Shown in pieces: positions 48,223 through 60,527 of a stretch of DNA of 64,000 nucleotides. Position numbers and translations under genes: made by a program. The stretch comes from Zygnema cylindricum (taxonomy: Eukaryota > Streptophyta > Zygnematophyceae > Zygnematales > Zygnemataceae): NCBI GenBank assembly GCA_037447655.1, contig JBBHKE010003021.1, forward strand, positions 1 to 64,000, written 5' to 3'. How positions within the stretch are numbered: position 1 is the first letter of the stretch; every line of letters starts with the position of its first letter. The notes beneath the pieces were generated by a model, which ran no database searches, was not told the origin of the DNA, and saw only the letters and a program-made list of their open reading frames with translations.

Positions 48223-48277
48223 GAACCTTCTTTTTGTTTTCTTTTCCTTCGTCATTAACCTTTACATTCTTTTTGCC

Positions 48278-49707
48278 GTGTCACACACTCTTCTTTCCCT
48301 CATAAGAAATATGTTTAGAATTATGATGGAAAACACAACGAATATGCACACAAACGAAATAAATGTGTCTTTCATGAACACAAAACCCCTTCCTACATCA
48401 CCATCTTTATTGCATTCACCATCATCTTCTGTATCTCTCCATACAATTTCTCCCATAAATAATGCCAATTATTTTCCCCTTATTCAACGCAGCTCCCCCT
48501 TTCCTCCTCAGGTTTTTAGAAACCTAGATCCCTTTCTAAACAACTTGAGAGCGCCATTCTCACCTTTGTACAATAACCTTATAGTGGCCTTACCTACTCA
48601 GTCTGTAGTTGCCTCTAGTTTTGTATTATCTCTTACGCAAACGGTTTCGTTACCTCAAAAAAACCTTATGAGTCCACCAAAAATTTCTGTATTATCTCCC
48701 ACGAAAACGGTTTCCTTACACCAAAATAATGTCATGAGTCACCAAAAAGAAAAAAATCAACAAAAAGCAAAGTAATTAATAAGGAGTTTTCACCAGAGAA
48801 AGAGAACTCAAGCCCAAGAAACAAAAACAGAAACTAGGAGCTATATGAAATGGGGATTTTGAACAATGCTAAAGAAGAATAATTTTTACAAAGCCCCGAA
48901 AAAAGCGCTAAGGCAAAAAAATTGGGTCGAAAGTGGAAAAGTGGGAATACGTCTCAGAAGCATTAATAGAGAGAGGAGTTCAAAGGGATTCGAGCTCATT
49001 TGAAAAAAAGTAGAACAATATGTCTAATGGTTATAAAAAAATTAGGGAGTATGGTTTTAAATCTGGAGTTACTCTTTATTTCTCAATGACCAAAAAGAAA
49101 GACCAAAAAATGGATTGGAGACTCCCTTTTCACAATTTTTATTTGCCAAGATGGATAATTGGATGTCAAAAAGAGATGTTACAAACCCAAAAGTTACATG
49201 GGATACCGGTGATTTATTTCCAAGGGTTAACAAGGAGTATGCGGACGAAAAAAAAATAAGGTTATTTTGGATAGTAACCCAAAATTTTTTGGAGGAAGAG
49301 AAGATAGAATCAATACGGGAAGGAGACCTTCGGAAGAGGCTACATTTGAGAAATGACAAACACTGGGAGAAGACGAAGAAAGTGAAAAAAAATGAGCAAG
49401 TGTTGGGTCTCCACCCTTTGGAGATAAGTTTATGACATGGAGGAAAAGAAAACGAGCCGGAACACAAGGTTAGCATGACATTCCCGTATTCATCGCTCGA
49501 GAAATTGGTGAAAAGATGGACAAAACTATTGAAAAATCTAACAACCGGCAATTTCACCAACAAAAGGAATCCAACAAAGAGCAATTCGAGAACCAGAACA
49601 AATTGCTTGATAAAAAATTTCAACAGAATCAAGAATTAGTTGGAGCCATTCAGAAGATTGTCAATGGAGTGATAACGCCAATTACGGCGACCACCGAAAA
49701 ATTATAA
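48278..49707 (+). pseudogene. PIF/Harbinger ORF1-like protein (trihelix/SANT-like), broken
   Basis: Harbinger elements encode a DNA-binding ORF1 protein needed with the transposase. The N-terminal part (48278-48775) is Ser/Pro/Asn-rich with an internal peptide repeat (VSLxQxNxMS). After a frame break, the minimal trihelix pattern appears at 48935-49180: WEYVSEALIERGVQRDSS, then NGYKKIREYGFKSGV and YFSMTKK. A TAG near 49011 stands where the family usually has Trp. A further shift near 49105 leads to TPFSQFLFAKMDNWM and VTWDTGDLF. The C-terminal piece 49516-49707 is Gln/Asn/Lys-rich and probably coiled coil. It converges with the transposase at 50623-52062. The assignment is by pattern only. 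Confidence 0.6.
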
Positions 49708-50615
49708 ATGAATGATTTTTGATAGATTTAGGTGTGTAAGATTTTTTAGTGATTATACAAAAAAATGCCTAACATCATTCGTTACGGTTTACGGGTCGAA
49801 GCTCAATTAAGAATGTTTTGTGTCGCTTCTTTTAATAATCAAAGCATCTTCTTGTTTTTTTGAGGTGTAGAAAGTGATACTTGGATTAAATGGTTTTTAT
49901 TATAAAACTTTTGTTTTCATTCACATGGAAAGATAATGGATTGTTGAAAGTTGAACCATATTTTCGTTCATCAAGTTATTAAAAGTTTTTCCATTAATAT
50001 AAATGTTATATTTTCTATACATATATATCATCGTGTGCAAGTTGTATTTGTTGTTTTAGTATTTGATGATTAAGATTTTATTCCAATGAATGTTTTTTTT
50101 TTTTTTTATCGTTTGGCAATCCCAAATTTAGCACATGGTCAAATGTTTGAAGGTGTTTATCAATACTTTGACTTCGCGTTCGCCTTGTTATATGATATCG
50201 ATGTATTTAATGGATATCAATAATTAAGGCTTCAATTTTTTAAGACGTAGACATATCAGTTGTTGAATTAATATTTTAATGTTTATTTTATTTTCGAGAT
50301 TGGTGTTCTAAACACACAAATGCTGAATTCTTACATCAAAGTCTTAAGTATCTCAAAAGGCCTAAAAACATTGTTTGAGCATACATATAGCACATAAAGA
50401 TGACATGAAAAAATTGCATAAGGGTATTGTCGAGAATGAGTAAATTGGGTAACTTATGTGCTTAAGATTGAAAACCCTGAAAAAGCGAATAAATCAATCA
50501 ATATGAAATCCTAATGTAACATCCTCGATAAAATATTCATGTTCTAAAATACGACAAAAAAAAGTGACCAAAATACAAAACAAAAAAGAAATAAACCCCT
50601 AAAGCAAACATCATC
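49708..50615. other. AT-rich spacer between the two Harbinger genes
   Basis: No open frame of interest; many T-runs. Probably the shared 3' untranslated space of two convergent genes. Confidence 0.45.
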
Positions 50616-50622
50616 AACTCTA

Positions 50623-52062
50623 TTACTCATCAACATCGATATCCATTCCATCGCTCATATCTACGTCACTCCTATCATCATTAAAATCTTCGTTTCCATC
50701 GCTTTCACTTGACACCCTTTCTTCTTCTCGTTCTTCCTCCATTGCGGTACCATAGGTTGCATTTTCATTTACGGCATTAGTGCCTCCATGCGAGACGTAA
50801 CGACATAACACATCCGTTATTCTAGCCCCTTGGATTTTAGCAAAACAACTAGCTTCTAGTCGTTTTTCAACATCCCCGCTTTCCCGTGTTTGTTCTTTTG
50901 GAGACGAACGATAAGCCCTTTCGCGAACGCCCTTCAAAGCATTAACTCGCTCTTTTTTAATCTCTAATTCCCAATCGATGTCTAGTTCACCTCTTGCAAT
51001 AAAAATAGTATCGAGAATACATACCGCAAAAATACACGCCACCAACGTCTTCCTTTTCGGATGGTAGATTTTTAGAAGATGCCTTCATTGTGCCTTGAAT
51101 TTCTCGAAGGCTCTTTCCACCACCATTTTTGCTGCAAAATGTTGGAAATTGATTTTTTTTTAGAAGCAGATAGTTTTAGACCGAGGTAAGGTACAATGAG
51201 ATTTGGATGGAAAGCATACCTGACATCTCTAACAAGATAATGAGATACTATACTATTTCTTAATTGCAATGTTTCCCCGCTTGTATCCATGCGTCTCTCA
51301 AAATTCATTCCCAATTTGGATCGCCTGAAGATCCTTGAATCGTGCATAGACCTCGAAGAACCCAAATTCAAGACAATAAATCTCATCTTATTATCTACAA
51401 TAGCTTGAAATACTCTAGAATATTTCTTTTTGGTGTCAAAATAGTCGATTGGCAAAAAACTATTTTCTAAGGTAATTTCTATATGAGTGTAATCTATTGC
51501 ACCCACACAATTTGGTATTTTTTTTCTTTCTCAATTTTTTTTTGATGTTTTGTACCTTGTTTTCCATGGGCAACCTAATCTAGTGATGAAGCTTTCTTAC
51601 AATGGCCAACATAATTTTATTGAAAACCCTTCCCACGGTTGAACCACCGATACCAAACTGTTCCGCAGTACGTACGATACCCCCTTGATGCCCGAATCTT
51701 ATCAGTGTTATTAACACTTGCTTTTCCACGTTTAATTCTCTATTTTTGATGCGTTGAAGTCTATGAGGTGGCTTAGTCGTGAGCTCGGTTTGTAGTTCAT
51801 TCACCAGAAAACGAATAGTTTCTTTTGTAAGCCGAAAGAGCTGTCGAAAAAGCTTATTACTATACTGCGGCAATATCTCGTCAACCCAATGCGGTGTTTT
51901 TAGTACAACGTAGAATTGTCCATCCTTATTGGGCTGCAAACTACATATTTGTTGGAGAAGCCCTCTTACAATTTCTGGCATTACGTCCACGATTACGTCT
52001 TGCACATTTCCTTGGTTATGTCGGTTGTATAAAATCGACGACAATAGTATTTTGTGCAACAT
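50623..52062 (-). pseudogene. PIF/Harbinger (DDE_4) transposase, broken
   Basis: Cut-and-paste transposase on the minus strand. First open piece 52062-51580 has a helix-turn-helix-like segment (LNVEKQVLITLIRFGH, AEQFGIGGSTVGRVFNKIM). After a TAG at 51580-51582 and a shift in an A-run near 51515, the nuclease domain follows: VGAIDYTHIEI (first Asp), SRSMHDSRIFRRS (second Asp), YLVRDVRYAFHPNLIVPY. A second A-run shift near 51165 leads to MVVERAFEKFK (catalytic Glu), a stop near 51090, and an acidic C-terminal tail (51045-50623). All three catalytic residues survive; two homopolymer shifts and two stops suggest recent inactivation. Terminal repeats of the element were not found. Confidence 0.85.
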
Positions 52063-52234
52063 TTAATGTACCATTGTTAATGCGGTGGTGACAATCTGAT
52101 TCATGATTGCCATGCAACGAGCTTTCTTTTGGAAAGTCACCCTACAAAATTGTGCAAGCCTTTTAATATTAAGCACTTAAATGTCAAAGAGGGACCGAAT
52201 ATATGGGAGAGGAGACGAGGGGAGGATGTGTTTA

Positions 52235-53069
52235 GCCCATATTTCAGCTGTATTTTTTAGGTCAGTTACAAGTTCAGCCCACATTTCGCAGAATATTCTA
52301 GGTCAGTTATAAGTTCAACCCATATTTTAGCAAAATATTTGAAGTCCAGCCCACATTTCAGCAGAATATTACAAGTTCAACCCACATTTCATCACAATAT
52401 TCTAGGTTCAATTACATGTTCAGCCCACATTTCAACAGAATGTTACAAGTTCAACCCACATTTCAAAAGAATATTACAAGTTCAGCTCATATTTCAGCAG
52501 AATATTATAAGTTCAGTCACAAGTTCATTCCACATGTCAACAGAATATTACAAGTTAATCCCACATTATAGTATAATATTAGAAGTTCAGCCCACATTTA
52601 GCAGCATACTTTAGGTCAACCCAGATAACAAGAGTATATTTTAGGTCGGCCAACATTTATTTTAGGCCGGCCAACATTACAAGTGCAGCCCACATTTCAA
52701 CAGTATATTTTTGGTCAGCCCACATTACAAGTTCACCCCACATTTTAGCAGTATATTATGAGTTCAACCTACATTTCAGCTGAATATTCTAGGTCACTTA
52801 CAAGTTCAACCCATATTTAAACATAATATTTGAAGTGTAGCCCACATCTCAACATAATATCCTAGGTTTAGTTACATGTTCAACCCACATTTTAGCATAA
52901 TATTACTAGTTTAGCCCACATTTCAGCAGTATATTTCAGGTCAGCCCACATTACAAGGTCAATCCACATTTCAGCTTTATATTTTAGGTCATACCACATT
53001 ACAAGTTCAGACCACATTTCAACAATATTTTACAAGTCCACATTTCAGCAGAATATTACAAGTTCAACT
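52235..53069. repeat. degenerate 31-bp minisatellite
   Basis: Roughly 25 units of about 31 bp with the core AGTTCAGCCCACATTTCAGC then AGAATATTAC. Units differ by substitutions and by loss of part of the unit (short forms with GGTCAGCCCACATTAC). Copia F begins exactly at its right edge. Each unit has few coding constraints; the open frame 52339-52614 is only the repeat read through. Confidence 0.85.
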
Positions 53070-54042
53070 TGTTGTAATTTGAAATCTTTATTCCAGTAGA
53101 TAAAGTTGTGACAGGAGACTAAACACTTAGAATATTTTTGTCTAGGATAGTTTTAATACTTACCTTTAATAGTGTGACAATTGAAAATAGACAGTAGATT
53201 TGTACTGTATTTGCAGGGACACGCGTCGACAATAAGAAATGATACTGATATTCCTAAGTGGCGACCGACACCTACATACGCGTGTCGCAAATCGTACGGG
53301 CAAGTTCAGCGAATCGGACGGACAAAGACTAATCCGAAATTGTGAGTGATCAAAAGTAGGATGTCAATACAAACCTATTCGACGAACGCGGTCAAAGTGG
53401 GGACCACAATGAGTAAGTGCACCGTACGCACTTTGGATGTTCGTACCACGGAATCAACATTTATCTGGATTTTGTGATTAATGCTGACTAAGCATCGGCA
53501 ATATTAATTGTATGGACGTAATTTGTAAATATCTGGAAAAACACATTGTTGGCGTTTAGTGCATTAGAATTTAGTGTTACACTGTTCATTTAGCGGCAGA
53601 TAGTAATTAGAGTTTTGGAGGTACTTGTGGTACAATGACTTACAGGTTGTGTAGTTTGTCGTAAGTCAGGAGAGTACTGTAGTACAACCATCCGAATTAG
53701 TGTAACTAGTAGATACACGCTGTGAGTATATAGTTTAGGACTTAGCAAATTTTGAATCATCAAGTTTTGGGATTATAACATTTTAAGGGCAGTTTTTGGG
53801 AAATTTCCAGGAGTCATATCTTATGGTTTACCAAGTCATTTAGAGTGCAATTTTGGGAATTGTCAATTTACTCTGTTTTGTATCACTGTGGAAAATTTGA
53901 CGCATATTGGCCTTTTAAGTCATATTTTGTGCAAGCTGAAAGTTGGATGGTGAGTAGGTGCTTGATAGTTTCTACTGTTTTCCATGTCTACTTCCACTAC
54001 TACTGCTGGTTCTCCTCCCGCAACTGTGGTTGAAGAACAACA
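53070..54042 (+). repeat. 5' LTR of F
   Basis: TGTTGTAATTTGAAATC...GAAGAACAACA. Its end matches the B LTR (TGTCTACTTCCACTACTACTG... then GAACAACA) but the U3 part is clearly diverged and lacks the CGCAGCTGCG array. Confidence 0.85.
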
Positions 54043-54727
54043 AGTTATTGGCCTTTCGTCAAGAATTCCTATCTTGAAAGGCCAAAACTATGCGCACTAG
54101 GCGTCGATGGTTGAATCTTCGTCTAAAACTGTTGACTTATTGGGGGTCTTGGATGGCTCCTATGATGAAACACATCCTAGTTGGGTGAAAAAGAATTCAA
54201 TGGCAAGGAACAATATATTTCTTTGTATTTCAAAAAATCTGGTCACGTCCCGATTGAAAAAGAAGAAGGCGAAGGAGATTTGGACATCACTGAAATCTGC
54301 TTTTGAGAAAGCGAATGTCCAAGAGGAGCTCTTGGCGGCTGGAAAAAATCGGGGGTACAAATACTCGGGGGGAATTATGGTCGAGTATTGTGACAACTTT
54401 CGTATACTTATTGATGCACACTCTTCTGCTCGGGGGTCATTTCTTGAGTTTCAGTAGGCAACTCCGCTTATTAGAGGTCTTCCTAGTAGAATGAAAGGTG
54501 TATCTACTCAGTTAAAGAGTCATGATAAAGCAAGTTGGTCATTTCAATTAGCATATAATTTTATATTCAAGGAAGAGTCTAATACTAAACTCCTTTAAAG
54601 AGAAAGAAAGGTTGAAACTTTTGCCACAGACTTTGACAAAAAAACTATGTTTAATCAGAATAGGATTCAGTTTAACCACAATCACAATCAATTTAATCAC
54701 TATAATTAGAGGCCAAACAGAAGACCA
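53984..54727 (+). pseudogene. F gag, broken
   Basis: Starts MSTSTTTAGSPPATVVEEQQ in the LTR and continues through the primer site into VIGLSSRIPIL. TAG codons at 54098-54100 and 54455-54457 interrupt it, and there is another stop near 54598. Blocks LLGVLDGSYDETHPSWVKKN, KKKAKEIWTSLKSAFEKANV and EELLAAGKNRGYKYSGGIM match B gag. It ends in the Asn/Gln-rich region NQNRIQFNHNHNQFNHYN. Confidence 0.85.
54043..54054 (+). other. primer-binding site of F, mutated
   Basis: AGTTATTGGCCT, differing at two positions from the GGTTATGGGCCT of B. Confidence 0.6.
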
Positions 54728-55114
54728 GTTGCCGAAGTACTTTGTGTACAGCATTTGTACAGCATGGCCATAATTGTGACACCTATCACATCCAAACTTG
54801 TTATCTTACACTTTGGAAATTCGGTAAACCAATAAGATGTTGGCACGTGTCATCCGGGGTGGCGGCGTCAAAAAACCCCTAAAACGGCCATTCCGGAATC
54901 TTCGCTCGTACCATGGCTTTCGATCATAGTCGGCTTTTGATACCGACAGTCAAAATAAATTTTCGTAACATTTATTTTGTACAATATATAAGGTACAGTG
55001 GGTTATATGATTTAAGAATCCGTTCTAGCAGTAAAATGGCATTTTCGGTGAGTACACATTTAAATATCTATTGTTCCCTATATAGCATACCATTGTTTTT
55101 AGACTATATAATAA
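54728..55114 (-). repeat. H 3' LTR, first part (outer end lost)
   Basis: Aligns with the middle of the C LTR read backwards: the GTACTTTGTGTACAGC...GTACAGCATGGCC cluster, then the GGCACGTGTCATCC block. The terminal part that should precede it is missing at the junction with F. Element G interrupts it at 55115; it resumes at 61542. Confidence 0.7.
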
Positions 55115-56148
55115 TGCAACTCTGAGACCTTCATAGGTCCTCAGAGTAGGCAGCTCACACGAAGCCTCTAGGATAACCCTGACCCCTTTGTGTTTCAGCA
55201 ATAATAACAGCCACCTTGGCACACAAAAACTCTGACCACCTTCACCCCTGTGAAGCCAAGACTCCTCTGAGTCGATAGCAAAAAGAATCTTTGAATTTGC
55301 TCCCTTGAGCAGTAAGTTATGGAGGGTCAAAGTTGTCCTTTTTGTACAGAAGCTCCTTGGGAGAGAGGGTCCAATCTATCAATTTTTTCTAAGTCGTATC
55401 TCTCTCGAAAACTCTATCTACTGAAGTACGCCACCAATCATAATACTCTATCGTGGAGAAAGGTACTGGTGCCGGTGTACTTTTTGTACGACCATTGTAC
55501 GACATGGCCAACAAGTCGACACATGTCATTTTTGGATTCGTTTCGTAATCCCCGGAGATGCCGTATTCCAATATGGTTGTGCCACGTGTCAATCGATGTC
55601 ACGTTGACCGCAAACCGCCGAAAAACTATTTTGCGATCTTGGCATGCTTCGCGGCCGTCTGATTAAATCGGATTTCAATCGTAGCCGTCATAAATACTTG
55701 CGCAATATTTGTTTCGCCTTCGAAACAAAGTGCGCAGTATCTGTTTCGGATGTTCCGTACGCCGTACAACACAAACTGTATCTATGTCCAAATATCCCGT
55801 TAAATGAAATAACCTACGTGTAAGTATTTATGTACTAATCAAACCTTATATCGTATAACCTTGATCTTTGTCTAATTCGCTAAGGTTACCTGCTACCGGC
55901 AGCTCTTACGAACGGCAGGTACCAGGTTCAAATCTCGGGTCCGTCAATAACTATTTTGGTAAATCTACCAATCTAATGTCTATCCTCATCTAGATAGCAT
56001 AAGCGGCCATGGCTCTATCTCCTTCTCCAACTTTCAGTGATTGCGACAAGTGTGGGAGCTGAAGAGACGAGTTAAAGGCAAACTGCCTCTGCTTCTTTTC
56101 TGCATTTTACAAAACCTAGAAAATACTAAAATAGCCTTTATTTCTACA
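55115..56148 (-). repeat. 3' LTR of G
   Basis: Minus strand TGTAGAAATAAAGGC...AGTTGCA. Followed inward by polypurine tract complement CTCCCCTTATTTTCT (56149-56163). Confidence 0.9.
55872..55957 (+). other. tRNA-like module in G 3' LTR
   Basis: ATTCGCTAAGGTTACCTGC, GGTTCAAATCT (55925-55935) and TTTT (55954-55957), antisense to G. Confidence 0.6.
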
Positions 56149-56161
56149 CTCCCCTTATTTT

Positions 56162-57723
56162 CTAGTCACTCTTTATTTTAAGACCACACTTCTCCCAGCA
56201 TAAAATTAGTTTAGGGGGAGGTACAGGTTTGGTCATCATATCTCCTACCATTTCACTATCTAGTTTATACTCCAAACTGATTATCTTGTTTTCTACTTTC
56301 TCCCTAAGAAAGCTAAGTCTAATATCTATATGTTTGGCTTTATAGTGATCTTTAGGATTGGCAGAAATGGCAATGGCAGCTTGATTATCACAAAACACTT
56401 TTTGGACACCACTCTTAAGATGAACAAGCTCACTAAGGAAAGACTTGACCCACATTATTTCTTTTATAGCAGAGCAAGAAGCCATGTACTCGGCCTCCAT
56501 GGTGGACTGAGGAGTGACCTTTTGTTGCTTGCTGCTCCAGCAGCAAGCCCCGTCACCCACATTCAATACATATCCAGATGTGCATCTCCTTATAGGAGCA
56601 TCCCCATAGCTGGCATCACTTCAAATGGTGATGTTAGTATTGTTCCCACCCAAATGCAACCATAGTTCCCTAGTCCCTATGAGATATCTAAAGACTCTCT
56701 TAGCTGCCTCCCAATCTTTGTTAGTGGGAGCATTCACACTCCTACTTAGTACTCCTACAGTTGCGGCTCTGTCCGGACGCGTCCAATTCATGAAATATAT
56801 TAGGCTGCCCACTACTTGTCTGTAAAGGATGGTCTGCATAAATCTTTTTTCTTCCGGGCCTACCTCATCATCTAAGATTATAACTCCCTCTTCCACACTC
56901 CCCTCACTTCCCTTCTTTAATTCTATAGGAGTATTACAACTATTAGCCTTGTCCATTTGGAATTTTTCTAATATGTTTCCAATGAACTCTTTTTGAGTTA
57001 ATCTTATTATTTTCTATCTTTGTCTCTCTCTACCCGAATTCCCAAAATATACCTTAATTCTCCCATATCCTTCATCTCAAATCTTCCTTTTAGATCATTT
57101 TTCAACTTATTTATTTTATCCATAGATTTACTTAAAACAAGCAAATCATCAACATAAATTGCAATAAAAATAATTCCTTCCTCATTTTCAAACAAATAAA
57201 TTGATTGATCTGAGCTGATCGGAATATATTCCAAACCTGTAAAAAACTCATCGAGCTTCTTATTCCATTGCCGGGGCGCCTGTTTTAGCCGATACAAATA
57301 TTTGATCAATCGACATACCTTGCTTTCCTCCCCTTGCTCCACAAATCCTTCGGGCTGTCGCTTAAAAATTTCCTCTTCCAACTCTCCATGTAGAAAGGTC
57401 GTCTTGATGTCTATCTGATGCACTTCCATGTCTTCTGCTGCCGCCATACTGAGAAGTATCGGAACCGAAGGAAACCTGACGACCGGAGCAAAAGTCTCCT
57501 TGTAATCAATTCCCTCTTTCTGGGTAAATCCCTTCGCCACTAACCGAGCCTTGTAGCGCTCAATGTTGTTATCTGGGTTGAGTTTCAACTTAAATACCCA
57601 CTTACACCCAATTAGCTTCTTGTCAAGAGGACAATCCATCAATTCCCACGTATCGGTTGCCATAATTGAGTCCATCTCCTCATTAATGGTTGTATTCCAC
57701 CGGTTTCTCTCAGGACAAATCAT
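56162..57723 (-). pseudogene. G pol: reverse transcriptase and RNase H
   Basis: RT segment 57723-57007: KLNPDNNIERYKARLVAKGF, TFLHGELEEEIFKRQPEGF, QAPRQWN and active site IYVDDLLVL. Frame breaks follow; the RT end and start of RNase H are at 56956-56621 (FMNWTRPDRAATVGV) and the rest at 56566-56162 (CCWSSKQQKVTPQSTMEAEY, FCDNQAAIAISANPKDHYKA). Active-site residues remain but the frame is broken between the three pieces. Confidence 0.9.
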
Positions 57724-59650
57724 TGCCTAATTATAAGTTTGAGGGTCATCGGGGTGAGACTGTTAGGTTACCTTATTGTTAACTTGCCTCTCTTGCAGTC
57801 TTTTGCTGCTTCTTTTTCCTCCCTCAAACTTGGTTGCCGGAATAGATGCCTCTCTTGGATTCTTCCGATCAGTTTCTACTTCTCCCCAATCCCTTGATCG
57901 GGTCGATTTCCACCACGTTTTTTGCTTCGGTTGGAATTAATACTAGGGGTTTCACATTTGGGTCCTTCTCGATTTGATCTGTGCCTGCAAGATCATCATG
58001 TTGTTAAAATCCTGGATAGTTAGGAAGCTCAAAGTCATCAAAATTTTGTGACTCAAATCTGATTCTGATTATCTTTGTATGCTTAAAGGGATCTATAGAT
58101 TTTCCTTCATCAATAACCACTAGATGCTTCACTAGGATAATATCCTCTCTTTTAAGATCATAGACTCTATATCCTTTTACATCATCATAATATCCAAGTA
58201 GATATCTTGGTTTTCTTTTTGGGTCTAACTTCTAGTTTGACCGATCTGTGTCTAAACTGAACACTTGACTACCGAAAACCTTTAAGTGTGAAATATCTGG
58301 TTTTTGGCCTGTCCATCTCTCATAGAGTGTTTGGCCTTTTACCGCTGAAGTAAGAACTCTATTTTTGAGATAATTTGCACAATTCATTACTTCTGCCCAA
58401 AACTTCTTTCCTATCTACTTATCTGACAACATACTCTTGGCACTATCACTCATTGTTCTATTTAATGTTTCAGCTACACCATTCTGCTAAGGATTTTCAT
58501 AAACTGTCTTTTTGTGTTGCACTCCATCTTCTCTCAGAAAAATCCTCAAACTAGTTAGAGGTATACTCTCCACCATTGTCACACCTTACTCTCTTGATTC
58601 AGGTTTCATGGAGTTTTTCACTCCATGCTTTATATTGTTTAAAACATTCTTGAGCCTCTGACTTATTTTTCAAAAAATACACCCTGGAATGAAGAGACCA
58701 ATCATCGGTGATAGTCATCATAAATCTCTTCCCCCGTGGTGATGGTACTCTGGCTGGCCCCCAAATATTTGTGTGTATTAAATCTATAATCTTTTCTCCC
58801 TTATAGATGGCAGGTGTTGGGAAGGGTAACCTGTGTGCTTTACCTTGAGCACATCAACTACAATCACTTAGATTCTCACTCTCACCGAACTGAACTCCTT
58901 CCACTACTCCCATCTTTTTCATCTCTCTTTACTTATCTAGATTCACATGCCCGAGCCTCTTATGCCACAACATTATATCATGAACACCAGCATAATAAAG
59001 TTTTTTCTTTTCATTGCTTAAAATCAGCCTAAACATCCCTTGGCTACCTTGGCATCCTTTTTCAGCAGTAAAATAAACTTCCTCCTCAAAACTAGCATTA
59101 AAGACTCATTTCCTAGTGTTAGTATCAAAACCCTTATCAACTAATAGAGACGTATAGATGAGGTTTTTGTTCAGCTTCGGAATAAACAATACATCGGAGA
59201 ATGTAACTATGTATATCTTTCCTTCTACTAACACTTTTAGATCTATCTATCCTACTAGAGTAGTAGTGACTATCCTTCAATTCTCGAACTCTATCTCTAC
59301 AGTGGGAATATTTCGTATCTTAGTGAACAGGTGTTTATCTTTACACATGTGCATGGATGCACCTGAGTCTACAATCTAGCCTGCTTCACCTTTCAATCCA
59401 CCGAAAGCACATTTCTGTTTTCGTGGAATTTTGACCTCGTTTTACGTTTCCAACTCCTCATCCAATAGGAGTTCATCATCCTCGTCCTTGGATTCCGCCT
59501 CGTGTGCCTTTGTCACAAGGGCCTTTTTATTTCCTCTTGGGGGTCTACCGGTCTGCCCCTCGTTTAACCGCAGCTCGATAAACTTAGTGCATTCAGTTAT
59601 ATAGTGCCCTAGTTTCTTACAAAAATGGCTCAAACCCTTGGGAGTCCTTG
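57724..59650 (-). pseudogene. G pol: linker, integrase, protease and zinc knuckle, heavily broken
   Basis: No long open frame. Matching D block by block on the minus strand gives the linker (about 57724-58080), integrase C-terminus (58080-58400), integrase core (58400-58800, with DNGGEYTS near 58575), pre-integrase region (58800-59150), protease with I-V-D-S-G-A-S near 59375, preceded by a TAG in place of Trp, and the knuckle SHFCKKLGHYITEC near 59600-59640, where the first Cys is Ser. Confidence 0.75.
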
Positions 59651-60527
59651 GTCCGAACTCCTCGGTCTGATTTCTCTGCCCCTCCCCTCGATAATTTCCA
59701 TCCTGTTCCTTGGAATCATTGTTCTTCTAATCAATCTCAACTGTCAAGGCTCGGCCACTCTTTCCTCCCCTTCGGATCTGAATCATATTCTCCCGAACGA
59801 GAATCATCCCTACCACTAAAGTCTAAATCCACCTTGAGTGCGTCAAGGCCTGCACATACTTGACTATGTTCTCGAATTCATCGGGTAATTTCATCCGTAA
59901 ACAGTTAACCTTTTCCTTTTCACTAAATACTTTTCTAGCACTCTCTTGTTCCATAAAAAGTGTAGCAAGCTCATTGCAAAAATTGAACATTTTCCCTTGT
60001 TTGTATACATACTCCTTAATTTTTTGATCAGCCAACTGTTATTGCTGAATCGTACCTCTTTAGTACATCTCTATGAGAGCCACCCAAAGATTGGATGCCC
60101 TCTCTACCTGCAAATGAGGAGATGCAAGCTCTTGAATAAGATGGCGGATGATGAAATGCTTAGCCACCATATTGTTGTAGTCCCAGTTATCGATATCATT
60201 CTCCTCGTTCCTCGGAATAAGTGACATGAATGCCGAACCGGTTGCTATTGGTGTGACCGTCTCCTTATCTTTTCCTTTGTCCACCACCTCCCCTTCCTTT
60301 GTCTCCTTCGTAGAAGATGGATCTGCATCTCTTGTGAATCTGCCTCCTGTAAAACCTAGAGGTATCCCAAGACTACATGGACGCCTCACCCGTCCACTCA
60401 CTATTCCCCAAAATTGTTTCTCATATAGAGCTCCTGTCATTATACTTTCCCAGTATATGAAGCCATCTCTATTGAATATGGGCACCCTAGAGGGTGGGCC
60501 CATAACTTGCAACCTTGAGACCTCCAT
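59651..60527 (-). pseudogene. G gag, broken
   Basis: Starts MEVSRLQVMGPPSRVP at 60527, 20 nt inside the 5' LTR. Open through AKHFIIRHLIQELASPHLQ and ERASNLWVALIEMY, then stops at 60060-60062 and near 60041. It continues with ADQKIKEYVYKQGKMFNFCN and CLRMKLPDEFENIVKYV (60035-59823). An upstream in-frame Met at 60638 would lengthen the protein into the LTR but is not conserved. Confidence 0.85.
60493..60507 (-). other. primer-binding site of G
   Basis: Minus strand AGTTATGGGCCCACC next to the LTR, the same one-base variant as D. Confidence 0.8.

Larger units (their letters stand above)
53070..54727 (+). mobile_element. copia element F, 5' part only
   Basis: B-family element with 5' LTR 53070-54042, altered primer site and about 680 bp of gag, then cut off near 54727 just before the zinc knuckle, where the LTR of H begins. 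Probably inserted into the minisatellite (5' flank CAACT); the other side is lost. Confidence 0.85.

Noticed and set aside
48024-52230. Terminal inverted repeats of the Harbinger element
   Set aside because: No convincing matching ends found by eye on either side of the two genes.
52339-52614. 91-aa coding region
   Set aside because: Read-through of the 31-bp minisatellite.
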